64,000 nt of DNA from Klebsiella grimontii (GCF_900200035.1 NZ_FZTC01000053.1:62001-126000); one strand, 5' to 3'. Shown: positions 51,506-60,793, counted from the first letter of the stretch. Translations and numbers: made by a program. The notes: generated by a model not told the origin, from the sequence alone.

Positions 51506-53221
51506 ATGAAATTTCTCAGAAAGCTGATTCTCTGGCTGCTGATTGCCCTGCTGGTGGTGATTATTGCCGCTTACTTCCTGCTGCAAACCCAGTGGGGTGG
51601 GCGCCAGGCCAGCGCCTGGCTAAGCGACGGCACCGGCTGGAAGGTTTCTTTCAACAAGATGAACCATAATTTCTCCTCGCCGATGCACCTGCAGCTGCAA
51701 AACGTCACCCTCGGCCGCGACGGCAAACCCGCCACACTGGTGGCGCAAACGGTGGATATTGGTTTTAGCAGCCGCCAGTTTAGCGACCCGCTGCATGCCG
51801 ACGAAATCGTCCTCAGCGACGGCACGCTAAACTTTTCCCCTTCCTCTGCGGCGCTGCCGTTCGCCGCCGACCGTCTGCAGCTGCGCAATATGGCGTTCAA
51901 CAGCCCGGAGAGCGACTGGGATCTGAGCGCGCAGCGCGTCACCGGCGGCGTCAGCCCGTGGGCGCCGGAAGCGGGCAACGTGCTCGGCAAGAAAACGCAG
52001 ATTCAGATCAGCGCCGGTTCGATGACGCTCAACGGTATTGAAGCCAGCAACGTGCTGATTCAGGGGAATATTGATAACGGCGAAGTGTCCCTCTCGACCA
52101 TTGGAGCGGACGTCGCCCGCGGTACGCTCACCGGCACGGCGAAACGCAGCGCCGACGGCGGCTGGCAGGTCGATAATTTGCGCCTCAGCGAAATCCGCCT
52201 GCAAAGCGATAAATCCCTCGCCGACTTTTTCGCGCCGCTGACTACCCTGCCCTCGCTACAGATTGGCCGCCTTGATGTCACCGACGCTAGCCTGCAGGGG
52301 CCTGACTGGGCGATCGCCGGTCTCGACCTTAATCTGCGCAACCTCACCCTGAGCCGCGGCGACTGGCAAAGCCAGGAGGGTACGCTGTCGATGAACGCCA
52401 ACGAGTTTATTTACGGCTCGCTGCACTTCCTCGACCCGATCCTTAACGCCGGGTTCTCACCGCAGGGCATCGCGCTGCGCCAGTTCACCTCACGCTGGGA
52501 GGGCGGCATGGTGCGCACATCCGGCAATTGGCTGCGCGCCGGCAACGCCCTGGTGCTGGATGACGCGGCGTTCGCCGGGCTGGAATACACCCTGCCGGAC
52601 AACTGGAAGCAGCTGTGGATGGCGCCGCTGCCCGACTGGCTGCAAAGCCTGACGCTGAGAAAGTTCAGCGCCAGCCGCAACCTGATTATCGATATTGAAC
52701 CGGCGTTCCCGTGGCAAATCACCGCGCTTGACGGCTACGGCGGCGAGCTGCAGCTGGTGAAAAACCGCAGCTGGGGCGTGTGGAGCGGTAGCGCGACGCT
52801 GAACGCCGCCGCCGCGACGTTTAACCGGATTGACGTCCGCCGCCCGTCGCTGAAGCTGAGCGCCAACGCCTCAACGGTGAACGTTAACGAGCTCAGCGCC
52901 TTTACCGAGCGTGGGATCCTGCAAGCCACCGCGGCGGTGTCGCAGCTCCCGCAGCGCCAGGTCAACCTGAGCCTCAACGGTCGCGGCGTGCCGCTGAATA
53001 TTTTGCAGGCGTGGGGCTGGCCCGCGCTGCCGGTTTCCGGCGACGGGAACCTTCAGCTGACGGCGACCGGCAGCGTGCAGGCGGATGTGCCGCTGAAGCC
53101 GACCGTCAACGGGCAGCTTAGCGCGATAAATATGGAGAAACAGCAGGTGGCGCAGGTGATGCGCAACGGGGAGGTCTCCAGCACCCAGCCCCCTTCAGCA
53201 CCGGCGACAACGACTCCCTGA
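51506..53221 (+). CDS. yicH: AsmA family protein YicH
   Basis: 571 residues: one N-terminal membrane anchor (about 5-28) and a long beta-rich periplasmic domain typical of AsmA-like proteins, which are thought to bridge the envelope for phospholipid transport. ATG at 51506 (MKFLRKLILWLLIALLVVII) is supported by the anchor; eight extra upstream codons are unlikely. The C-terminus SSTQPPSAPATTTP is low complexity. Confidence 0.88.
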   Translation: MKFLRKLILWLLIALLVVIIAAYFLLQTQWGGRQASAWLSDGTGWKVSFNKMNHNFSSPMHLQLQNVTLGRDGKPATLVAQTVDIGFSSRQFSDPLHADEIVLSDGTLNFSPSSAALPFAADRLQLRNMAFNSPESDWDLSAQRVTGGVSPWAPEAGNVLGKKTQIQISAGSMTLNGIEASNVLIQGNIDNGEVSLSTIGADVARGTLTGTAKRSADGGWQVDNLRLSEIRLQSDKSLADFFAPLTTLPSLQIGRLDVTDASLQGPDWAIAGLDLNLRNLTLSRGDWQSQEGTLSMNANEFIYGSLHFLDPILNAGFSPQGIALRQFTSRWEGGMVRTSGNWLRAGNALVLDDAAFAGLEYTLPDNWKQLWMAPLPDWLQSLTLRKFSASRNLIIDIEPAFPWQITALDGYGGELQLVKNRSWGVWSGSATLNAAAATFNRIDVRRPSLKLSANASTVNVNELSAFTERGILQATAAVSQLPQRQVNLSLNGRGVPLNILQAWGWPALPVSGDGNLQLTATGSVQADVPLKPTVNGQLSAINMEKQQVAQVMRNGEVSSTQPPSAPATTTP

Positions 53222-53237
53222 CTTTCCCTCTCCCTCC

Positions 53238-53260
53238 CCCCTCTCCCCACGGGAGAGGGG
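53238..53260. repeat. Perfect GC-rich hairpin downstream of yicH
   Basis: Ten-base arms CCCCTCTCCC / GGGAGAGGGG with a CAC loop, 17 bases after the yicH stop. Related to 45278-45297. Confidence 0.6.
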
Positions 53261-53346
53261 CCTGTTCCATTCGCGAAACCTGTTGCCATTAAGCGGCTGT
53301 TTGTACCTATTTCCCGCAACCTGTTCCTTTCAAATAACGGACTTGC

Positions 53347-53352
53347 TATAAC
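53347..53352 (+). promoter_or_regulatory. Candidate -10 box of the IICB-GH4 operon
   Basis: TGCTATAAC gives an extended -10 (TATAAC) 63 bases before the IICB ATG. The region upstream holds three copies of CCTGTT(G)C(C) at 53261, 53279 and 53320, which could be regulator sites. Confidence 0.4.
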
Positions 53353-53415
53353 AAAAATACTGGAAGTTAAAAAAATAATTAAAGTCCCTGAACCTACAAA
53401 AATAAAGGAACAACC

Positions 53416-54975
53416 ATGTCCGTAATACGTCAGCGTATTCTGGAGAATATGCAAAAATTCTCCAGAGCAATGATCGGCGCAGTATTGTTCTTGCCGGTCA
53501 TTGGCTTAATTTTGGCACTCAGTTCAGTCTTAACTAACCCAACATTAATTTCGGAGACCAGTTTTTTACACCAGCTCGGACAGCTCCTCGGCGATACCTT
53601 CTGGCCTTTATTCGGCAATCTGGGATTACTCTTTTGCGTCGGCATTAGCTATGGTCTGGCAAAAGATAAAAAAACCGAAGTCGCGCTGGTTTCGGTAATG
53701 TGTTTTATCATGTTTCTTGGCGCTAACCACTCGTGGCTGGAGCATACCCACGGCCTTGCGGAAAAAATTAACGGCGAATATTACGGTACCGGGCAGACTC
53801 AGCTGCTGGGCTTTGTGGTGGTCGATATGGGGGTTTTCCTCGGGATTATTCTCGGCTGCACCATCGCCTGGGTGCATAACAAAGTCTCGACGATTGAACT
53901 ACCCGGCGCGCTCTCCATGTACGGCGGAGCCAAGCTGACGCTGGTGGCGATGACGCCGGTCGTCATTTTCTACGCCATCGCCTTTACCTGGTTCTGGCCG
54001 TTTATGACCCACGGCATCGCGGCGCTGACCGGTTTTATGAAAAACGCCGGCGTAGCGGGAGTCTTCGTTTACGGCTTCTTTGAAAAATTCCTCATCCCCA
54101 CCGGCCTGCACCACTTCGTCTGGTCGCCGTTCCAGCTCACGCAAATCGGCGGCACGCTGAGCGTCGACGGCCAGGTCGTCTCCGGTACCCAGGCGATTTT
54201 CCTCGCCTATATGCGCCACCCGGATTTAACCCCGGTGATGAACGAGGCGCTGCGTTTCTCGCAGCAGGGGATGACCACCATCTTCGGCCTGGCCGGCGCC
54301 TCGTTGGCGTTTTACCACACGGCGAAACCGGAGAAAAAAATGATGGCCAAAGCGATTCTGCTACCGGCCATTATCACCTCCATGCTCACCGGCATCACCG
54401 AGCCGATTGAGTTTACCTTCCTGTTCGTTTCGCCGCTGCTGTGGGTGATCCACGCCACCTTAACCGCGGCCTCGCAGGCGATTTGCGACATCTTTACCGT
54501 GCGTCCCTGGGGCGCTTCCGGGCTGATTGAGTTCCTGATTTACAACCTGCCGCTGCCGGTATCCCTGACGCGCTGGCCCGGCTACGTGCTTATCGGGATC
54601 GGTCAGTTCGCCGTCTACTACGTTATCTTCCGCACCCTGGTCGTTAAGTTGAATCTCAAAACGCCGGGTCGTGAAGACGATGAAAACGTGAAGTTATATA
54701 GCAAGGCGGATTATCGTAAAAAAATGGGCGAACCGCAGTCGGTGACTAACGAAATTATCAATGGCTTGGGTGGTAAAGAGAACATTATTTCCGTCGACAA
54801 CTGTTTCACCCGCCTGCGCGTCGCTATTCATAATATGGATCTGGTTGACGATACGATATTAAAAAGCACCGGCGCAAATGGCGTAGTACGAAATCGAAAT
54901 GAAGTTCAGGTTATTTACGGCGTCAAAGTGGGACAGGTTCGTTCCCGGGTTGATAGCTGGCTAGCAGAAAATTAA
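53416..54975 (+). CDS. PTS glucoside/maltose-type IICB permease
   Basis: 519 residues. An N-terminal IIC domain of the glucose superfamily (about ten helices; GFFEKFLIPTGLHHFVWSPF and TGITEPIEFTFLFVSPLLW are family landmarks) is followed by a IIB domain whose phosphorylated cysteine is Cys463 in DNCFTRLRVAI. No IIA domain, so phosphate probably comes from the glucose IIA (Crr). Best resemblance is to alpha-glucoside permeases (AglA, GlvC, MalX). The phospho-glycosidase 13 bases downstream hydrolyses the imported sugar phosphate. Substrate not proven. Confidence 0.88.
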   Translation: MSVIRQRILENMQKFSRAMIGAVLFLPVIGLILALSSVLTNPTLISETSFLHQLGQLLGDTFWPLFGNLGLLFCVGISYGLAKDKKTEVALVSVMCFIMFLGANHSWLEHTHGLAEKINGEYYGTGQTQLLGFVVVDMGVFLGIILGCTIAWVHNKVSTIELPGALSMYGGAKLTLVAMTPVVIFYAIAFTWFWPFMTHGIAALTGFMKNAGVAGVFVYGFFEKFLIPTGLHHFVWSPFQLTQIGGTLSVDGQVVSGTQAIFLAYMRHPDLTPVMNEALRFSQQGMTTIFGLAGASLAFYHTAKPEKKMMAKAILLPAIITSMLTGITEPIEFTFLFVSPLLWVIHATLTAASQAICDIFTVRPWGASGLIEFLIYNLPLPVSLTRWPGYVLIGIGQFAVYYVIFRTLVVKLNLKTPGREDDENVKLYSKADYRKKMGEPQSVTNEIINGLGGKENIISVDNCFTRLRVAIHNMDLVDDTILKSTGANGVVRNRNEVQVIYGVKVGQVRSRVDSWLAEN

Positions 54976-54988
54976 TTGGGAGTGATTT

Positions 54989-56368
54989 ATGAAATTAACC
55001 GTATTAGGCGGGGGCGGCGTTCGCTCTGCGTTTCTGGCAAAATCTCTGGCATATAATGCGCACCGCATTGGGTTAACGGAAGTGGTATTTCTCGACAGCT
55101 CCGCGGAGAACCTGGAGATATTCGGCGAGATTGCCCGCTATGTGTTTAATGCTATTCGCCCGGATATTCACTTCAGCGTGACCAGCGACCCGGTGCCGGC
55201 GCTGAAAAATAGCCACTATGTGATCACCACCCTGCGGGTCGGCGGCGATGAGAGCCGGATCCGCGACGAGCGTATCGCCCTGGAGCACAATACGCTGGGC
55301 CAGGAGACCACCGGGGCGGGCGGATTCGCCATGGCGATGCGCTCCATTCCGGCGATTCTCAACTACTGCCGCCTGATTGAAGAACATGCCGCCGAAGACG
55401 CCATTCTGTTTAACTTCACCAACCCGTCGGGCCTGGTCACCGAGGCGATTATCAAATCCGGCTTTAAGCGTCGGGTGTACGGCATCTGCGACGCGCCGTC
55501 GGAGCTGATTCGCGAGCTGCCGGCAATCCTCGGCTGCGACGAGCGCGATCTCGGCGTCGAGTGCTACGGGCTGAACCACTTCTCCTGGTTTACCCACTTC
55601 ACCGTGCGCGGCGAGGATGTCACCGAGCGCCTGATCGCCAGCCCGGACCTGTATCGCAAGACGGCAATGCAGTACTTTTCACCGGAGCTGGTTCAGCTGT
55701 GCGATAAGCAGCTGCTGAATGAATATCTTTATTACTACTACTATCGCGAAGTGGCTTTAAAAGCGATTCAGAACGCGCCGGAAACCCGCGGCGAGCAGAT
55801 TGCCCGCATCAATCACGATATGCGCGAAGAGCTGCGGACCGTGGATGTGAAAGCCAACCCGGAAGCGGCGTTTACCCTCTGGATGAAGCACTATCTGCGC
55901 CGGGAAAATAGCTATATGCAGAACGAGTCGCAGCAGGAAAAATTCCATACCCGCGAGCCGTTGACCTTAAAGCAGTTTATCGAGGAGCCGGATACCGGCG
56001 GCTACGCGGGCGTGGCGCTGGATATTCTGGAGGCGGTCAACAGCACCGCCACCAAGCGTATCGTGGTGTCGATGTCGAACAACGGCACGCTGGACTTCCT
56101 GCGCCCGGATGATGTGATTGAGATCAGCTGCGACCTGAGTAAAGACGGCCTGAAGCCAGTGACACCGAAGCATGTGCCGACGGCGCAGAAAAATATGATC
56201 GCCAGCGTGAAAGAGTATGAGCGGCTGGCGGTGGCGGCGATTCTGCAGCGCGATAAATCGCTGGCGGTACGGGCGCTAATGGCGCATCCGCTGGTCGGCT
56301 CGTATTCGCTGGCGAAAACGTTGGTTGAAGCCTATCTCGACGATAAGCAGTTCGCCGACTGGCAATAA
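54989..56368 (+). CDS. GH4 family 6-phospho-glycosidase
   Basis: 459 residues. GH4 enzymes use NAD and a divalent metal: here the NAD loop is VLGGGGVRSAFLAKSL, the metal cysteine is Cys167 in ICDAPSE, and His197 is in GLNHFSWFT. It also has GGFAMAMRSIPAILNYC and NFTNPSGLVTEAI. Sequence differs from K. pneumoniae AglB as I remember it, and the CDAPS form does not settle alpha versus beta specificity. Cytoplasmic partner of the IICB permease. Confidence 0.87.
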   Translation: MKLTVLGGGGVRSAFLAKSLAYNAHRIGLTEVVFLDSSAENLEIFGEIARYVFNAIRPDIHFSVTSDPVPALKNSHYVITTLRVGGDESRIRDERIALEHNTLGQETTGAGGFAMAMRSIPAILNYCRLIEEHAAEDAILFNFTNPSGLVTEAIIKSGFKRRVYGICDAPSELIRELPAILGCDERDLGVECYGLNHFSWFTHFTVRGEDVTERLIASPDLYRKTAMQYFSPELVQLCDKQLLNEYLYYYYYREVALKAIQNAPETRGEQIARINHDMREELRTVDVKANPEAAFTLWMKHYLRRENSYMQNESQQEKFHTREPLTLKQFIEEPDTGGYAGVALDILEAVNSTATKRIVVSMSNNGTLDFLRPDDVIEISCDLSKDGLKPVTPKHVPTAQKNMIASVKEYERLAVAAILQRDKSLAVRALMAHPLVGSYSLAKTLVEAYLDDKQFADWQ

Positions 56369-56384
56369 ACGTCCGGTAAAATCC

Positions 56385-56478
56385 CCCGGATGGCGGCTAA
56401 CGCCTTATCCGGGCTACGGGTTCGCCGCCGACTGCGGGCCGGGTAGCCCGGACAGGCGCGTCAGGCGCCGCCTCCGGG
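56385..56478. repeat. BIME: two REP units in opposite orientation
   Basis: A REP at 56385-56417 (CCCGGATGGCGGCTAACGCC then TTATCCGGGCTAC) and an inverted unit at 56443-56478 of the same class as 10668 and 44085. The second unit runs into the rpiR-type gene and encodes its last five codons and stop. Confidence 0.85.
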
Positions 56479-57192
56479 AAGGCCCGCCTGCATAAACCAC
56501 ATCTTCAGCAGCCGCTCAAAGCCGAGTATGCAGTAGCCGAAAAACGGATTGCTCCAGTAAATATCGTCATCAAACTTTTGCGGGTCATGAATGATAAACG
56601 CCGTATCCGCCGCCTGCGCCAGCGGGCTTTGATAATCGCCGGTAAAGCAGACCAGGTTAATCTCCTTGCCTTCCAGCGCTTTCACCCAGTTCAGCGCCGA
56701 ACTGCTGCGTCCGGATTTGGAAATAATCCAGATCGAATCAAATTTGGCGGCGTTCTTCTGCTCGAGAATTTCGTAATCCGGCCACAGCGCCAGGCTGGCA
56801 TTCACCCCGGTCACCAAAAATTTATTGTAGATATACTGGGCGATCAGCTGCGAAAAGCCGCTACCGTGAATCAAAATGCGGTGATGTTGCAGGCTTTCCA
56901 GCAGCGGAGCTATCCGCTCCGCCGGCTGAATGCTCATATAATCGATGTCGTTGGTCACATCGAGTTTGGGCATGGTGATATTGAATTTAATAAAATAGAC
57001 CAACTCCAGCCAGCCGCTGAATTTCAGCTTCTTCGCCAGGCGCACCAGCGAAGAGGGATTGCTATAACAGTGCTCCGCCACGGCGCGGATCCCCTCGCGA
57101 ACGCATTGCTCAGGATCGTTCTGAATAAAACGCAGCACGGTCATTTCCGTTTTGCTTAGCTTCACGTCACGAAAGATGTTTTCTAAATCCAT
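56461..57192 (-). CDS. RpiR/MurR family transcriptional regulator
   Basis: 243 residues. The N-terminal helix-turn-helix contains EHCYSNPSSLVRLAKKLKFSGWLEL (about 41-65). The SIS sugar-phosphate domain has ILIHGSGFSQLIAQYI and IISKSGRSSSALNWVKALEGK. Convergent with the IICB-GH4 pair, so probably its regulator. The last codons (PGGGA) and the stop come from a REP unit, so the C-terminus is likely a recent variation of the usual end. Confidence 0.88.
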   Translation of the reverse strand: MDLENIFRDVKLSKTEMTVLRFIQNDPEQCVREGIRAVAEHCYSNPSSLVRLAKKLKFSGWLELVYFIKFNITMPKLDVTNDIDYMSIQPAERIAPLLESLQHHRILIHGSGFSQLIAQYIYNKFLVTGVNASLALWPDYEILEQKNAAKFDSIWIISKSGRSSSALNWVKALEGKEINLVCFTGDYQSPLAQAADTAFIIHDPQKFDDDIYWSNPFFGYCILGFERLLKMWFMQAGLPGGGA

Positions 57193-57298
57193 ACCGGGCT
57201 CCTCTCAGCGCTAAACTACGCTATCACCCGGCGGCGCTGGCGTCTGTGTCATCAATCACCAGAATGAAATGAACGTTACTTTTTTAGACAAAATGGAA

Positions 57299-57324
57299 TA
57301 AAAAAACCCTCCGCTAAAGAGGGT
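57299..57324 (-). terminator. Terminator of the aldolase/isomerase PTS operon
   Basis: On the minus strand ACCCTC, loop, GAGGGT, then seven T. Lies 28 bases after the isomerase stop and separates the operon from the rpiR gene promoter region. Confidence 0.85.
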
Positions 57325-57351
57325 GGTGGATTCGGCAATGTCTATCTTTTT

Positions 57352-58026
57352 TCAGCACCCATACTCACTGCACAATAACCATTTTTTTGGTTCATCTTCC
57401 TGAATCATCGGGAAGCGGCCGCTCTCTTCCAGAAAACGGTTATCGCGCTTATCATCGTTCACCATCGAAATTTCCCAGCCCATCACCAGCGCGTTTTCAG
57501 CCCAAAAACGGTGGTACAGCGTGGGCGGCAAGCAAACACCCTGTCCGGGGTTAAGAACCAGGGTTTCTGCCGGTTTCAGCGTGCGCTGGCGGCCATCAAC
57601 CGCGACGCTCACGCTGCGCTGCATATCCAGCCGTTCATCTTCTGTTGCCCATGCCAGCTGCAGACAGAGCCGGCCACCGCCGCGGTTCAGAATGTCTTCC
57701 ATTTTGTGATAATGAAAATGCCAGGGGGTTTGCTGATCCTGCTGAATCTGCAACATCTTCTCGGCGTAGGGTTTGGGATAGCGCGAATCGCCCGGCGCGC
57801 CATTGCGCAGGGTCAACAGCGTCAGTCCGGTTTCCTGAAAACGGCCGCTGCCAAAATCGGTAATATCCCAGCCAAGCTGTAGATCCCGAACTTCTCGCCA
57901 CTCTTCAGTCCGCTTTTTCGCCCAGATATCGGCGGTAAAGCTGGCAAACTCGGGTAAGCAAATGCGAAAGGACTCGGCGATAGCGTGCGCTTTATCAATC
58001 GCGTAGTTAATCTGTGAACGTTTCAT
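57352..58026 (-). CDS. D-lyxose isomerase family cupin
   Basis: 224 residues, cupin fold. Metal ligands are visible as HFHYHKMEDILNRGGG (two His and a Glu) and, on the last strand, LYHRFWAE. It resembles E. coli O157:H7 Z5688, a structurally studied D-lyxose isomerase (D-lyxose to D-xylulose, also acting on D-mannose/D-fructose). It overlaps the ROK gene stop by 20 bases and is the last gene of the operon. C-terminal Cys (EYGC) unremarkable. Confidence 0.85.
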   Translation of the reverse strand: MKRSQINYAIDKAHAIAESFRICLPEFASFTADIWAKKRTEEWREVRDLQLGWDITDFGSGRFQETGLTLLTLRNGAPGDSRYPKPYAEKMLQIQQDQQTPWHFHYHKMEDILNRGGGRLCLQLAWATEDERLDMQRSVSVAVDGRQRTLKPAETLVLNPGQGVCLPPTLYHRFWAENALVMGWEISMVNDDKRDNRFLEESGRFPMIQEDEPKKWLLCSEYGC

Positions 58027-58939
58027 TTTCGACTCCGCTTCGGACGGCTAGCCAGGCTGCGCCGCGCATGCCGCTACTGTCGCCATGTCGGGCAGGCACG
58101 ATGGGGGTAATGAAATGGTCGGTAAACACCAGCGGGGCGACATCCGCCTCCAGGTCGTTCACCAGCAGCGCCACGTTAGACAGACCGCCGCCGAGAACAA
58201 TCACGCCGGGATCGATAAGATTCACCACCGTCGCCAGCGTCCGCGCCAGCTGCTGGCGAAAGCGCAGCACCTGCTCGCAGGCGGCATGCTCGCCCTCCAG
58301 CGCCCGGGCGATAATAGCCTGACTGCTGAGCGCCTCTTGGGTCAGCAGACGATAGCGCGCGCTCAGCCCGGTGCCGGAAATAAAGGACTCGACGCAGTTA
58401 TATTTTCCGCAATAGCAGCGCGCGGGCGGCCCATCGTTGACCTCCTGATATCCCGGCAGCGTGATATGCCCGCACTCCGCCGCAATCCCTGACGCGCCGG
58501 GGAAAATCTGGCGATTAAGCGCAATACCGCCCCCGCATCCGGTCCCCAGCGTCATGCCAAATACCAGTGAATAATCGGCGCCTGCGCCATCGCAGGCCTC
58601 TGATAAAGCGAAACAGTTGCCATCGTTCGCCAGCACAACCGGCTGGCCCAGGCGCTGCTCAAGCTCATCCTGTAAGCGGCAGCCGTTGATGACCTGAATA
58701 TTGGCATTGCGGATCTTGCCGCTCTGCGGGGAGATACTCCCCGGCAGGGCGATACCGATAGCCAAAGGCTGAGCCAGCTCATCACCAATCGCGGTGATTA
58801 ACTCCACCAGCGTTGCAATAAACTGCTGCCGGGTCTGTTTTCGCGTTTCAACGCGAAAACGCCTCCATTCATGGCCCTGTTCATCCATCACTACGGCGGC
58901 GATTTTGCTCCCGCCGATATCCAGCCCCAAATACTTCAT
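58007..58939 (-). CDS. ROK family sugar kinase
   Basis: 310 residues. N-terminal phosphate loop LGLDIGGSKIAAVVMDEQG; ROK signature region with LGTGCGGGIALNRQIF and the zinc set CGH ... CYCGKYNC (His and three Cys). Predicted ATP-dependent hexokinase/fructokinase-type enzyme in the cytoplasm. ATG at 58939 with AAGGAGG upstream; the long in-frame extension overlaps the aldolase gene and is rejected. Substrate in this operon unknown. Confidence 0.9.
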   Translation of the reverse strand: MKYLGLDIGGSKIAAVVMDEQGHEWRRFRVETRKQTRQQFIATLVELITAIGDELAQPLAIGIALPGSISPQSGKIRNANIQVINGCRLQDELEQRLGQPVVLANDGNCFALSEACDGAGADYSLVFGMTLGTGCGGGIALNRQIFPGASGIAAECGHITLPGYQEVNDGPPARCYCGKYNCVESFISGTGLSARYRLLTQEALSSQAIIARALEGEHAACEQVLRFRQQLARTLATVVNLIDPGVIVLGGGLSNVALLVNDLEADVAPLVFTDHFITPIVPARHGDSSGMRGAAWLAVRSGVENETFTD

Positions 58940-58989
58940 ACCGGCCTCCTTATTCATAGCGAGGCAGGTTTCCCCGCCCCGCCGCGGGA

Positions 58990-59850
58990 TTAGTACAGGC
59001 TGGCCTTGCCGGTTGAGCCAAACAGCTTCATTTTGTGGTGAATCACCTCGCGCGCGGCGTTTATCGGCTCCGGGTAAATCACATTCGGATCCCACCAGGT
59101 CTCTTTTGCCAGAATTTCGCGCGCTTTCTGGAAATAGGCATACTTCATATCGCTGGAAATATTGATTTTGCCGACGCCAAGCGTAACGGATTCCGCAATT
59201 TCCGCATCCGGATTAGCCGAGCCGCCGTGCAGCACCAGCGGAATCGACAGACGTCCGGCGATATCGCGCAGAATGTGCATCTGCAGCTTCGGCTGCATCC
59301 CCTTCGGATAGATACCGTGCGCGGTGCCAATCGCCACCGCCAGCGTATCCACGCCGGTGCGGGCGACGAAATCTTCCGCCTGCGCCGGGTCGGTATAGGT
59401 CACTTCTGACACGCCGCCTTCCACGGAAGTCCCGGTCTGGCCGATGGTCCCCAGTTCACCTTCCACCGACACGCCTACCGCGTGCGCCAGCCGCACCACC
59501 TCGCGGGTCAGGGCCACGTTTTCTTCATAGGGCAGCAACGAGCCATCGATCATCACCGAGGTGAAGCCGCACTGGATAGCACGTAAAACATGTTCCACCG
59601 ATGCGCCATGATCCAGATGCAGGGTGAAAGGCACGCGGCTGCGCTGGGTGATATCCCGCACGTAGCTAAAAAACGCGTCGCCAACAAAATCGTGCTCGCT
59701 GGGGTGAATGGAAATAATCGCCGGCGTATTTGTCGCTTCCGCCTCTTCCACCACAGCGCGAATAAAACAGCTATCCGCCACGTTAAATGCGCCGATAGCA
59801 AAACCGTGTTCACGGGTGGGTTTAAGTAATTCGTGCATTGAAACTAACAT
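58990..59850 (-). CDS. Class II ketose-bisphosphate aldolase, copy 1
   Basis: 286 residues. Zinc-dependent aldolase family of GatY/KbaY/FbaA. Metal and substrate motifs: FTLHLDHGASVEH with the catalytic Asp and zinc His, VEGELGTIG, AIGTAHGIYPKG (zinc His) and VLHGGSANPD with the third His. Active site looks complete. GGAGAATAACG precedes the ATG. Which bisphosphate (fructose, tagatose or another ketose) is not deducible from sequence alone. Confidence 0.88.
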   Translation of the reverse strand: MLVSMHELLKPTREHGFAIGAFNVADSCFIRAVVEEAEATNTPAIISIHPSEHDFVGDAFFSYVRDITQRSRVPFTLHLDHGASVEHVLRAIQCGFTSVMIDGSLLPYEENVALTREVVRLAHAVGVSVEGELGTIGQTGTSVEGGVSEVTYTDPAQAEDFVARTGVDTLAVAIGTAHGIYPKGMQPKLQMHILRDIAGRLSIPLVLHGGSANPDAEIAESVTLGVGKINISSDMKYAYFQKAREILAKETWWDPNVIYPEPINAAREVIHHKMKLFGSTGKASLY

Positions 59851-59930
59851 CGTTATTCTCCAGTTTCAGGGTGTAGTAAGCCTTGCCAGGGCATACGGGC
59901 GCCGGCATGGAAGGCATTACTGAAAGTTAA

Positions 59931-60782
59931 TCAGGCTTTGTTGATAGAGCCGGATGCGCGTAAATAGGGGACGATGGCGTCAGCGCTGGCCTGCTCCATC
60001 ACCGATAGCGCATCGGCCAGCTCAATGGTGCTGTCGTGGCACAGGGTGTGCAGCAGCGCCGCTTTCCCCGCTTCAAATACCGCCGCCCCAACGTTGATTT
60101 TTGCGACCCCGAATTCCGGGCAACGTTGCAGCTGCTCGAACGGCGTACCGCTCCCGCCGTGCAGCGCCAGCGGCACGGATGACGCGCGCTGTATCTGCGC
60201 CAGGCGGTCGAAATCGAGCATCGGTGTTACGCCGGGGGCGTACATACCGTGGGCGGTTCCCACGGAGACCGCCAGCAGGTCAATCCCGGTCTGTTCGATA
60301 AAGGGAGAGACGTCCTGCGGCTGGGTCATTAAATCGGCATTGCTGGCCTGGTCGTAGCGCGGCGCATCCGCCAGGTGCCCCAGTTCGCCCTCCACGCACA
60401 GCCCAACGCTGGCGGCCAGTTCAGCGACCGCTCGGGTCTGGCGGATGTTCTCCGCCAGCGCGAACGCCGAAGCATCGATCATTAACCCGCTAAATCCGGC
60501 GCGGAAAGCCTGACGTATTTTTATTGGGTCTTTGCCGTGATCGAGACTTAACGTCACGGGTACGCTCGCTTCTTCCGCCAGTACCCTGACTACCGCCGCC
60601 GCCGTCGTCGCCGGAAAGTGCGACAGGTGACCCTGATACAGGTTGAGAATAATCGGCGCGCGATGTTTTTCCGCCACGCGCACCGCCGCGCGTGCGCTTT
60701 CCAGGTTCATGCAGTTAATCGCCAGCAGGGCATACCGTTCACGCCAGGCTTTGATCACCATACTTTTCATATCGGCAAACAT
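59931..60782 (-). CDS. Class II ketose-bisphosphate aldolase, copy 2
   Basis: 283 residues, a divergent paralogue of the next gene. It keeps TLSLDHGKDPIKI, VEGELGHLAD, SVGTAHGMYAPG and ALHGGSGTP, so the zinc-binding histidines and catalytic Asp are present. The loop between EGELGHL and FIEQTG is different from copy 1. Ribosome site GGAGGCCCT before the ATG. Two aldolases in one operon suggest either two products, a hetero-oligomer, or one catalytic and one accessory subunit (compare GatY/GatZ in galactitol use). Confidence 0.86.
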   Translation of the reverse strand: MFADMKSMVIKAWRERYALLAINCMNLESARAAVRVAEKHRAPIILNLYQGHLSHFPATTAAAVVRVLAEEASVPVTLSLDHGKDPIKIRQAFRAGFSGLMIDASAFALAENIRQTRAVAELAASVGLCVEGELGHLADAPRYDQASNADLMTQPQDVSPFIEQTGIDLLAVSVGTAHGMYAPGVTPMLDFDRLAQIQRASSVPLALHGGSGTPFEQLQRCPEFGVAKINVGAAVFEAGKAALLHTLCHDSTIELADALSVMEQASADAIVPYLRASGSINKA

Positions 60783-60793
60783 AGGGCCTCCGT

